Shown here: piece by piece, positions 1 to 4,552 of the stretch
Layout: each line of letters begins with the position of its first letter
Position numbering within the stretch: the first letter of the stretch is position 1
DNA from: Rubrobacter sp.
Lineage (GTDB): Bacteria > Actinomycetota > Rubrobacteria > Rubrobacterales > Rubrobacteraceae
DNA: 6,340 bases
Direction of reading: 5' to 3'
Assembly (NCBI GenBank): GCA_013815575.1
Contig: JACDFX010000113.1
Span: forward strand, 1-6,340
Program-made: the position numbers and the translations under genes
The notes under the pieces: generated by a model
What the model saw: the letters and a program-made list of their open reading frames with translations, nothing else
Databases searched by the model: none
Told to the model about the DNA's origin: nothing

Positions 1-4
1 CACC

Positions 5-217
5 ATGTGGAGCAGACTGACCCGCGGCGGCGACGGACTGCCCCGCGAGAAGGTGGACGCCATCGTGCGCCTCATAGACCAGTACCTCTCCGAGGAGGCG
101 AGCCTACGCAACCTCCAGTCGGACAAACAAACCATTCACCCCCGCGACCTGCCCCCCGACAAGCGCGAGGCGCTCATAGGGGAGATCTTCGAGATCCTCA
201 AAGACGCGCAGAGATAA
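5..217 (+). CDS. Hypothetical protein, C-terminal part or complete small protein (70 aa visible)
   Basis: Not recognised. From the ATG at 5 the product would be 70 residues, ending in TAA. It is charged and probably mostly helical: VDAIVRLIDQYLSEEASLR at about residues 17-35 and REALIGEIFEILKDAQR at the end both have a helical heptad look. A proline-rich connector (HPRDLPPDK, about residues 45-53) lies between them. There is no membrane segment, signal peptide or Cys/His cluster. The frame is still open at the left edge of the window, so the true start may lie upstream and this could be the tail of a longer protein. No ribosome binding site can be judged because only four bases precede the ATG. 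It converges on the LLM oxidoreductase gene with only 17 bases between the two stop codons. Confidence 0.55.
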   Translation: MWSRLTRGGDGLPREKVDAIVRLIDQYLSEEASLRNLQSDKQTIHPRDLPPDKREALIGEIFEILKDAQR

Positions 218-234
218 GTTCGGGCTGCCAGCCG

Positions 235-1080
235 TTAGCTTCTGGCTTCTCGTAGTTCGCTAGTCGACCCGCGGGGGCCCTGTCTTATACGGCGGCGGAG
301 GTCTTCTGGGGAGTTTGGCGGGGTCCAGGGCGACTCGATCCACCATGTCGCGCCAGCCTCCGCGTAGGGACGCACCATCGAGGCTGACGCCTCCGGATCT
401 TCGCCCGGCGTCTGGCCCTCCCACACGATGTCGAACGGTGAGCCAGCGCCACGCTTCTCTTCGACGTACGTCTTCATGGCCATTATGTCCTCGGGCGTAA
501 CCTCGCCGCGCGTCGTGTAGGCGAGCAGGCCGTCGTAGCGCAGCGCGCGGTTCATGGACTTCTCGCCCGGCCAGGCGCCCACCACCCAGATCGGGACGCG
601 CGGCCTCTGCACCGGCCTTGGCAGGAACGTCATCTCCTCCATCCGGTAGTGCTCGCCCTCGTAGGAGAACGGCTCCCCGCCCCACAGGCCGGTCAAAATC
701 TCCAGGCTTTCGTCCAACCGTTGCGCCCGGATCTTCCTTTCCACCAGCTCCCCCACCTTCGAGAAGCCGCCGTCGTCGGTCGCCCCAAGGCCAACCGGCA
801 AAACCAACCTCCCGCCGGAGAGGTGGTCCAGGGTCATCGTCTCGCGGGCGAGCTTCCACGGCCTGCGCCGGGCCGGGGGCGTGAGCATGGCCCCGATGCG
901 GACCCTCTCCGTGCGCATCGCCATCGCGGCCATCACCACCCACGGGTCGTAGGTGTCCATCGTACCGATGCAGATGCCGTCCCAGTAGAAGGCGCCGTCC
1001 CAACCAGACTCCTCGATCTCGCCCGCGAGCCCCGCGACCTCGCGCGGTCCCCCGGTCGGGATCACGAACCCGTAACGCAA
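235..1080 (-). CDS. LLM class flavin-dependent oxidoreductase (luciferase-like / F420-dependent type), 281 aa
   Basis: Member of the bacterial luciferase-like monooxygenase superfamily, TIM-barrel enzymes that use reduced FMN or coenzyme F420; the substrate cannot be read from sequence. Visible family features: N-terminal strand MRYGFVIPTGG (1-11); GWDGAFYWDG (27-36); DPWVVMAAMAMRTERVRIGAML (46-67); the diagnostic block RPWKLARETMTLDHLSGGRL (73-92) followed by VLPVGLGATDDGGFSKVGE; RAQRLDESLEILTGLW (118-133) with FSYEGEHY (138-145); and RPRVPIWVVGAW (159-170). TTG at 1080 is preferred as start because AGGAGG lies 5 bases upstream and translation then begins exactly at the family's first beta strand. 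The frame stays open to a TTG at 1161, but that adds 27 residues unlike the family. At 281 residues it is slightly short for the family. The gene stands alone and diverges from the DUF6153/DUF305 operon. A high-GC actinobacterium makes F420 use plausible, but FMN is not excluded. Confidence 0.88.
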   Translation of the reverse strand: MRYGFVIPTGGPREVAGLAGEIEESGWDGAFYWDGICIGTMDTYDPWVVMAAMAMRTERVRIGAMLTPPARRRPWKLARETMTLDHLSGGRLVLPVGLGATDDGGFSKVGELVERKIRAQRLDESLEILTGLWGGEPFSYEGEHYRMEEMTFLPRPVQRPRVPIWVVGAWPGEKSMNRALRYDGLLAYTTRGEVTPEDIMAMKTYVEEKRGAGSPFDIVWEGQTPGEDPEASASMVRPYAEAGATWWIESPWTPPNSPEDLRRRIRQGPRGSTSELREARS

Positions 1081-1092
1081 CCTCGCCTCCTC
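1081..1092 (-). promoter_or_regulatory. Ribosome binding site deciding the TTG start of the LLM oxidoreductase
   Basis: Read on the - strand, GAGGAGG occupies 1092-1086 and is followed by CGAGG and then TTG at 1080. The 5-base spacing and near-consensus core favour TTG 1080 over the upstream in-frame candidate at 1161. Confidence 0.7.
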
Positions 1093-1311
1093 TCCCCACA
1101 CCACCGGATAAAGCCCTGGCAAAGACAGCCTGAGTGTACGCCGCCCCCACACGCCCCCCAAGGACGAAAAAATGATCGGCCACCCGAAACATCTTTCCCT
1201 CCTTGTATAGGGGAGGGGGGTATGTTAGAAAGAGGTTGGCGTTGGACGTCTCGGGTTCGGAGTCGTGCGGTGGTTGGGACGATAGGACGAAGGTTCGCGA
1301 GGAAGGGCTCG

Positions 1312-1692
1312 ATGACGGGCGGCGGTTTTTCGGCGTCGGAGTCCGCCAGACTCTCCGTATTGCTGGTCGTGGTGGCGTTGATCTTCTGTCACGGGGCCTT
1401 CGGCTACGCGCACCAGTTGCCCCCGGCCGACGTCCAGGGGGCGCACGTCGCCCAAATGGGGGGCGGTCACCAACCCGGTCCCGACCAGAGCACCGATGGG
1501 ATACATTCGGGGAGCGCCTATTTCGCGACACTGCTAGCGCTGTTCTTCGGGACGGCCCTGCTGCTGGGCGGTGGGGTACCGGCGCCCACGCGGCTTCCGG
1601 CTCCGGTGGCGGAGCATCGAGGCCGCTGGGTCGAGATCCTTGTTCCTCCTCGCGGGCCTACGCTCCCTTCCCTGCAGGTGTTCCGGCTCTAG
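1312..1692 (+). CDS. Small two-helix membrane protein, DUF6153-like, 126 aa
   Basis: Function unknown. Residues about 13-29 (LSVLLVVVALIFCHGAFG) form a first hydrophobic segment, either an uncleaved signal anchor or a signal peptide. Residues about 69-88 (AYFATLLALFFGTALLLGGG) form a second. The loop between them is probably extracytoplasmic and holds spaced histidines (H34, H45, H53, H65) and a methionine (M49), which could bind metal. The short tail ends in PPRGPTLPSLQVFRL. Two helices, a His-containing loop and this type of Pro/Arg tail ending near FRL resemble the actinobacterial DUF6153 proteins often found beside DUF305 genes; that assignment is from memory and moderate. The ATG at 1312 has AGGAAGGG (1300-1307) with a 4-5 base spacer. 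In-frame codons upstream encode Arg-rich sequence without a good ribosome binding site. It is first in a + strand operon, 54 bases before the DUF305 gene. Confidence 0.7.
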   Translation: MTGGGFSASESARLSVLLVVVALIFCHGAFGYAHQLPPADVQGAHVAQMGGGHQPGPDQSTDGIHSGSAYFATLLALFFGTALLLGGGVPAPTRLPAPVAEHRGRWVEILVPPRGPTLPSLQVFRL

Positions 1693-1696
1693 GCCA

Positions 1697-1715
1697 TCCG
1701 TCACGCAAGGACGGA
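1697..1715. repeat. Small inverted repeat between the DUF6153-like and DUF305 genes
   Basis: TCCGTC (1697-1702) and GACGGA (1710-1715) are perfect complements around a 7-base loop, starting 4 bases after the upstream stop codon. No T-tract follows, so it is not an obvious intrinsic terminator. It could be an mRNA-stability or processing hairpin inside the operon. Six base pairs is short enough to be chance in this GC-rich DNA. Confidence 0.3.
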
Positions 1716-1729
1716 CAGGAGAACACTGA

Positions 1730-1750
1730 ATGGAGAGGATCTTCGGATGA
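1730..1750 (+). CDS. Possible six-codon leader ORF overlapping the DUF305 start
   Basis: ATG at 1730 reads MERIF-G and stops at TGA 1748-1750, which overlaps the DUF305 ATG (1747) as ATGA. AGGAG at 1717-1721 lies 8 bases upstream, an excellent Shine-Dalgarno for this ATG. The DUF305 gene has its own site (GGAGAGG, 1732-1738) inside the mini-frame. The arrangement would let a ribosome finishing the leader restart on the lipoprotein gene. It could be a chance open frame of six codons. No attenuator hairpin or repeated regulatory codon is seen within it. Confidence 0.3.
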   Translation: MERIFG

Positions 1751-2439
1751 AGCACCAAACGAGACTCGTGCTCGCCGGGTTGCTGTCGGCGGTCGTGTTG
1801 ACCGTTGCGGCCTGCGCAGGAGCAGGCGGGGGCGGCGGGAGTATGGATCAAGGCGGAGAGAACAGGGGCGGTTCCGGCGCCGAAGGAAGTCAGAAGAACA
1901 ACGGCATGGGGGGCATGGACCATTCCAAGACAGACCAGTCGTCGGGCGGTTCGGCCTCAGGGAGGCTGATGGAGAACGGCAAATACTCCGACGAGCGCTT
2001 CATCGACGAGATGGTTCCACACCACCAGGGCGCCGTGGAGATGGCCGAGGTCGCGCTCGACAACGCCGAGCACGAGGAGATAAAGCAGCTCTCGGAGAAC
2101 ATCGTCTCCGCCCAGGAGTCGGAGATAGAGGAGCTCAAGGACATAAAACAAGAAGAGTTCGGCACCTCCGAGGTTCCCATGCAAATGGACGAGGGTCAGA
2201 TGGAGGGTATGGGGATGATGGAGGACCCGCAGTCCCTGGCCGACGAGAAGCCTTTCGACAAGGCGTTCATCGACAACATGCTCCCGCACCACAAGTCGGC
2301 GATACAGATGGCGAACGTGGCGCTTGAGGAGAGCGACAACCCGCGCATAAAGGATCTCGCCGGGAACATCGTCGAGGGGCAGGAGCGCGAGATCTCGCAG
2401 ATGCAGACCTGGCGCGAGAGATGGTACCCGGAAGGGTAG
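1747..2439 (+). CDS. DUF305 domain-containing lipoprotein, two tandem HH-motif repeats, 230 aa
   Basis: The N-terminus is a lipoprotein signal: KHQTR, a hydrophobic stretch (about 7-20), then the lipobox VAAC with the lipidated Cys at residue 23. A Gly/Ser/Asn-rich tether (24-78) follows, containing MGGMDHS. Two homologous DUF305 units come next: DERFIDEMVPHHQGAVEMAEVAL (about 82-104, helices to about 135) and DKAFIDNMLPHHKSAIQMANVAL (about 171-193, helices to about 225). Each has the hallmark PHHxxAxxMA pair of histidines. The linker between them is Met-rich (MQMDEGQMEGMGMM, 145-158). DUF305 proteins are ferritin-like helical bundles; the cyanobacterial family member CopM binds copper, and the His/Met content here fits metal binding. 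The product should sit on the outer face of the membrane. Start supported by GGAGAGG 8 bases upstream. It is 54 bases after the DUF6153-like gene and 13 before the DUF4396 gene. Family assignment is firm; copper is inferred. Confidence 0.9.
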   Translation: MKHQTRLVLAGLLSAVVLTVAACAGAGGGGGSMDQGGENRGGSGAEGSQKNNGMGGMDHSKTDQSSGGSASGRLMENGKYSDERFIDEMVPHHQGAVEMAEVALDNAEHEEIKQLSENIVSAQESEIEELKDIKQEEFGTSEVPMQMDEGQMEGMGMMEDPQSLADEKPFDKAFIDNMLPHHKSAIQMANVALEESDNPRIKDLAGNIVEGQEREISQMQTWRERWYPEG

Positions 2440-2452
2440 AGAGGAGCAGACG

Positions 2453-2908
2453 ATGCACGGTAACGGAACTTCCCTGAACAGGGTGGCCTTCAGCGCGACG
2501 GCGCACTGCCTCACCGGGTGTGCCATCGGGGAGGTGTTGGGGATGGTGATCGGGACCGCGCTCGGGTGGAGCAACGTCGCCACGATCATCCTGGCCGTGG
2601 CGCTGGCCTTCCTCTTCGGCTACTCGCTGACGATGCTGCCGCTGCTGCGCTCCGGGATGGCGCTGGCGGCGGTTTTACCCCTTGCCTTCGCCTCCGACAC
2701 GCTCTCCATCACCGTCATGGAGATCGTGGACAACCTCATCATGGTCGCCGTCCCCGGCGCGATGGAGGCAGGCCCGACGAGCCTGCTCTTCTGGGGCAGC
2801 CTCGCCTTCGCCCTCGCGGTCGCCTTCGTCGTCGCCTTTCCCGTCAACCGCTACCTCATAGCCCGTGGCAAGGGCCACGCCGTAGTCCACCAGCACCACA
2901 AGCACTAG
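2453..2908 (+). CDS. DUF4396 domain-containing integral membrane protein, 151 aa
   Basis: Function unknown. The sequence matches the DUF4396 family pattern as I know it: an N-terminal AHCLTGCAIGEVLG block (17-30) with H18, C19, C23 and E27 at the mouth of the first helix, then LAVALAFLFGYSLTMLPLL (48-66), then SDTLSITVMEIVDN (81-94) with acidic residues inside or beside a hydrophobic segment, then WGSLAFALAVAFVVAFPVNRYLIARGKGH (114-142). I count four likely membrane helices (about 20-40, 43-65, 84-103, 111-133). The C-terminus carries a His cluster (GHAVVHQHHKH). The HCxxxC motif, buried acids and His tail suggest a metal site, but this is inference. Start ATG 2453 has GAGGAG with a 6-base spacer. 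It lies 13 bases downstream of the DUF305 stop, so it is surely in the same transcript. A strong hairpin follows 22 bases after its stop. Confidence 0.88.
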   Translation: MHGNGTSLNRVAFSATAHCLTGCAIGEVLGMVIGTALGWSNVATIILAVALAFLFGYSLTMLPLLRSGMALAAVLPLAFASDTLSITVMEIVDNLIMVAVPGAMEAGPTSLLFWGSLAFALAVAFVVAFPVNRYLIARGKGHAVVHQHHKH

Positions 2909-2930
2909 AGCGGTCGATACGAAGATTTGA

Positions 2931-2966
2931 CGGAGCGGGTTCAGGGAACTCCCCGAGCCCGCTCCG
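2931..2966. terminator. GC-rich hairpin between the convergent DUF4396 and CoxG-1 genes
   Basis: CGGAGCGGG (2931-2939) pairs perfectly with CCCGCTCCG (2958-2966). Within the loop GGG (2944-2946) can pair with CCC (2951-2953). It begins 22 bases after the DUF4396 stop and lies 82 bases beyond the CoxG-1 stop, in the only spacer between these convergent units. No T-tract follows on either strand, so termination would have to be Rho-assisted or U-tract-independent. The palindrome GAACGTTC follows directly (2967-2974). The rest of the spacer to 3047 shows nothing further. Confidence 0.5.
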
Positions 2967-3047
2967 GAACGTTCTGCGGAGACAAAGAATCCTTACGAAC
3001 CACACATCCGACGACCGGCTCCCGGCGGCGGGCTTCTCGCTGGAGGC

Positions 3048-3821
3048 CTACCGCTTCCTGCGGAAGAGCCAGGTCAGGATGACGAGCACGCCGGCGCCGG
3101 CGAGCACGGGGGTGAGCCGCTTGAAGAGTGCGCCCTGGGTCGTGTCCCCGAGGTCGAGGGCTTCCGGCTCTTCGGCCGGGCCCCGCCGGGGCGCATCTTG
3201 CGTGGTCGGCTGCTGGATTCCGGTAGTCGGGGCGCTCGCCGCGGCCCCAGAAGGGCTCGAACCGGCGACGATGGCGCCTTGCACGGTGGCGCCGGCACCC
3301 GCGGCGGACGGCGGCCCATCCGGGGTGGCCGCCTGTGAGCCGTTGCCGGAGGCGGGTTGGGCGGCCTCCGCGGCGCCAGCGCCGGAGATCTCTTGCTCCA
3401 GGCAGGAGGCGAACTGGTCGAGCATCCTGGTCGCCACGTCCTGGGCGAGGCTCCTCCCGAACTGGGCCGCCCGGCCGGTAAGCTTCAGGTCGGTCTCGAC
3501 GTTGACCCTCGTGCTACCGTCCTCTTTCCGCAAGGTGGAGACGATGGTGGCGGAGGCGGTTCCCTGCCCGCGGGCGTCGCGGCCGGTGGCCTGGAGGACG
3601 GCGCGGTGGTTGGCTTCGTCGGCCTCCTCGAACCTTACCGTGCCCTTGTAGCTTGCCGTGATGGGGCCGACCTTGATCTTCATGGTGCCCGCGTATTCGC
3701 CGCCCGCCTCGTCCTGGATGTCCGCCCCCGGCAGGCAGGGTGCTATCTTCTCCAGGTCCAGCATCGTGTTCCACGCCTGGTCTATCGAGGCGCTCACCGT
3801 GAACTCGTTGTGGATCTTCAT
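3048..3821 (-). CDS. coxG: CoxG family SRPBCC protein, CoxG-1, membrane-anchored, 257 aa
   Basis: CoxG proteins are SRPBCC (START-like) lipid-binding folds that recruit aerobic Mo-CO dehydrogenase to the cytoplasmic membrane; recent work supports delivery of menaquinone to the enzyme. Domain 1-146 has the family marks MKIHNEFTV, PCLPGAD (28-34), KVGPITASYKGTV (50-62), GRDARGQGTASAT (80-92), ETDLKLTGRAAQFG (109-122) and CLEQEI (140-145). Residues 147-218 are an Ala/Gly/Pro/Ser-rich disordered linker. Then come EALDLG (220-225), a short amphipathic stretch, one membrane helix (about 238-253) and the basic end RRKR, so the SRPBCC domain faces the cytoplasm. The linker makes it longer than the roughly 200-residue Oligotropha CoxG. 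ATG 3821 has AAAGGAGGA about 6 bases upstream and overlaps the TGA of a short upstream frame (ATGA). Well over half of the SRPBCC domain is identical by eye to CoxG-2. It is separated from the maturation genes by a + strand gene. Confidence 0.87.
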   Translation of the reverse strand: MKIHNEFTVSASIDQAWNTMLDLEKIAPCLPGADIQDEAGGEYAGTMKIKVGPITASYKGTVRFEEADEANHRAVLQATGRDARGQGTASATIVSTLRKEDGSTRVNVETDLKLTGRAAQFGRSLAQDVATRMLDQFASCLEQEISGAGAAEAAQPASGNGSQAATPDGPPSAAGAGATVQGAIVAGSSPSGAAASAPTTGIQQPTTQDAPRRGPAEEPEALDLGDTTQGALFKRLTPVLAGAGVLVILTWLFRRKR

Positions 3822-3952
3822 GTGAACTCCTCCTTTTGCCCCGTCTTATTGCCGTCTTTCCGACCGCGCGTCCTCTTTGCGTCTCGCAGTTCCTCTCGCA
3901 GCCCCGCCAGGCGAATCGGCAGCTTTTCGTACCCCGGGTCCCAACGCCCCAA
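3818..3952 (-). CDS. Possible short ORF translationally coupled to CoxG-1
   Basis: On the - strand a frame is open from just after a TAA (3991-3989) to TGA 3820-3818, which overlaps the CoxG-1 ATG as ATGA. Its conceptual sequence includes RWDPGYEKLPIRLAGLREEL and ends in GQKEEFT; the middle looks like a basic amphipathic helix. No ATG or GTG occurs in this frame. The listed start is a TTG at 3952 without a good ribosome binding site, giving 44 residues. A CTG at 3961 is another weak choice. Third-position GC is roughly 70 percent by hand count, lower than in the clear neighbours. It is therefore either a real small coupled gene with an unusual start, the decayed 3' end of a former upstream gene, or chance. 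The CoxG-2 start has the same ATGA arrangement with the MocA gene, which is what makes this frame worth recording. Confidence 0.27.
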   Translation of the reverse strand: MGRWDPGYEKLPIRLAGLREELRDAKRTRGRKDGNKTGQKEEFT

Positions 3953-3972
3953 GCCCGGCAGACGCCGGAGTG

Positions 3973-4020
3973 ACCTGGCATCCGGATCTTACCGTTGTGC
4001 CGGATGCTGCTGCGCCAGGT
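3973..4020. repeat. Nested inverted repeat upstream of CoxG-1 and the divergent 101-aa gene
   Basis: Outer arms ACCTGGC (3973-3979) and GCCAGGT (4014-4020) are perfect complements. Inside them GCATCCGG (3978-3985) pairs with CCGGATGC (4000-4007). Both pairings share bases 3978-3979, so the fold is either a 7+6 bp stem with an 8-base bulge (GCTGCTGC) or an alternative 8-bp inner stem. It lies in the 252-base divergent spacer, immediately upstream of a TATAAA box for the + strand gene. It could be an operator, a leader hairpin or a remnant of an extragenic palindrome. The remainder of the spacer shows only the coupled frame described separately. Confidence 0.4.
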
Positions 4021-4032
4021 TAGATTTAGGAG

Positions 4033-4038
4033 TATAAA
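4033..4038 (+). promoter_or_regulatory. Possible -10 element for the 101-aa gene
   Basis: TATAAA sits in a short AT-rich island (4021-4050) inside very GC-rich DNA, 35 bases upstream of the GTG start. No convincing -35 hexamer is found at 16-18 bases. The adjacent TAGATT (4021-4026) is a competing candidate. Support is composition and position only. Confidence 0.3.
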
Positions 4039-4073
4039 GCAAGGTGTAATGCCACCGGGGAAAGAGGGCAGCA

Positions 4074-4379
4074 GTGCCGGTACGGAACAGAAGACCCGAG
4101 GACGACAAGCCTCTGTTCAGGGCGGTCAACGGGCAGCAGTTGATGAGGCCGGTCGGCGGGGGGCAGGAGGAGCCCCACGGGGCCGGGGAATCCCAGGCGA
4201 CCTCCCAGGCGCAAGGGGCACAGCAGGGAGGGGAAGGACCTATAGCGAGGGCGGTGGGCAAGGCCCAGGAGAACAACTGGGTGTATCCCTCGATGGCAGA
4301 CAAGGCCAGGGAAAAGGGTTTGTTGGAGAGGGCGGACCAGATCCTCGCCAGGGTCAAGACCCAGTTGGGCGGCAGGTAA
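4074..4379 (+). CDS. Hypothetical protein between the two coxG genes, 101 aa
   Basis: Not recognised. The only plausible start is GTG 4074: an in-frame TAA lies at 4047-4049 and AGAGGG (4063-4068) is 5 bases upstream. N-terminal part (1-30) is basic and mixed (PVRNRRPEDDKPLFRAVNG). Residues 30-56 are Gly/Gln/Ala-rich low complexity (QATSQAQGAQQGGEG). The C-terminal part (57-99) is a likely helical unit: IARAVGKAQENNWVYPSMADKA then REKGLLERADQILARVKTQL. The aromatic-polar patch NNWVYPS looks like a conserved motif. It has no membrane helix, so it is cytoplasmic. The frame ends 28 bases before a strong intrinsic terminator, which supports this strand and this frame over the long overlapping open frames on both strands. 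It runs opposite to both coxG genes, so any link to CO dehydrogenase is only positional. Confidence 0.62.
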   Translation: MPVRNRRPEDDKPLFRAVNGQQLMRPVGGGQEEPHGAGESQATSQAQGAQQGGEGPIARAVGKAQENNWVYPSMADKAREKGLLERADQILARVKTQLGGR

Positions 4380-4380
4380 G

Positions 4381-4398
4381 ACCCGCCAACCAGCGGGT
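4381..4398 (+). repeat. Small hairpin directly after the 101-aa gene
   Basis: ACCCGC (4381-4386) pairs with GCGGGT (4393-4398) around a CAACCA loop, one base after the TAA. It precedes the main terminator by ten bases and may stabilise the mRNA end or assist pausing. Confidence 0.4.
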
Positions 4399-4407
4399 TC
4401 TCCTAGC

Positions 4408-4456
4408 AAGACAGAGAGCGCCGGGAACAGCCCCGACGCTCTCTGTCTTTATTGTT
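4408..4456 (+). terminator. Rho-independent terminator of the 101-aa gene
   Basis: Arms AAGACAGAGAGCG (4408-4420) and CGCTCTCTGTCTT (4437-4449) are a perfect 13-bp inverted repeat. After one mismatch the stem continues with CGGG (4422-4425) and CCCG (4432-4435). The tail TTTATTGTTT (4448-4457) is T-rich on the + strand only. This is the clearest terminator in the window and it orients the upstream gene. Confidence 0.88.
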
Positions 4457-4505
4457 TGCGGTTGCTAACGCGCTAGATCGAGGGAAGGCCGTCGACCTAT
4501 TCGGC

Positions 4506-4537
4506 GCGGTCGGCTTCTTTGGCTGGAAGCCGACCGC
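4506..4537. terminator. 12-bp hairpin downstream of CoxG-2
   Basis: GCGGTCGGCTTC (4506-4517) and GAAGCCGACCGC (4526-4537) form a perfect 12-bp stem with an 8-base loop. It begins 15 bases past the CoxG-2 stop on the - strand and neighbours the tandem-like GCTGACGGCTGATAGCT (4536-4552). No T-tract follows on either strand, so it is either a U-tract-less terminator, a 3' end stabiliser or an extragenic palindromic repeat. The stretch between it and the + strand terminator (4457-4505) shows nothing. Confidence 0.5.
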
Positions 4538-4552
4538 TGACGGCTGATAGCT

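Noticed and set aside
1210..1220. G-run (GGGG A GGGGGG) as a quadruplex candidate
   Set aside because: Only two G-runs are present; four are needed for a convincing quadruplex.
1194..1235. Possible promoters (TATACA on the - strand, TATGTT on the + strand) in the divergent spacer
   Set aside because: No acceptable -35 at 16-18 bases for either, and the - strand TATACA would start the transcript inside the adjacent Shine-Dalgarno.
260..1531. Long - strand open frame across the LLM gene and the upstream spacer
   Set aside because: Arg/Pro/Gly-rich translation typical of an off-frame reading of GC-rich DNA; the LLM frame carries clear family motifs. Only its SD-ATG at 1192 was kept as a finding.
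1203..2327. Long + strand open frame overlapping the DUF6153-like and DUF305 genes
   Set aside because: Translation is Arg/Gly-rich without recognisable domains, and the two overlapped genes have signal, lipobox and HH motifs.
2518..3651. Long + strand open frame running from the DUF4396 gene into CoxG-1
   Set aside because: Antisense and off-frame shadow of two well-supported genes, with no ribosome binding site or domain.
3995..4468. Alternative + strand frame with ATG at 4049 over the 101-aa gene
   Set aside because: It reads straight through the strong terminator hairpin and is Gly/Arg/Gln low complexity; the GTG 4074 frame ends just before the terminator.
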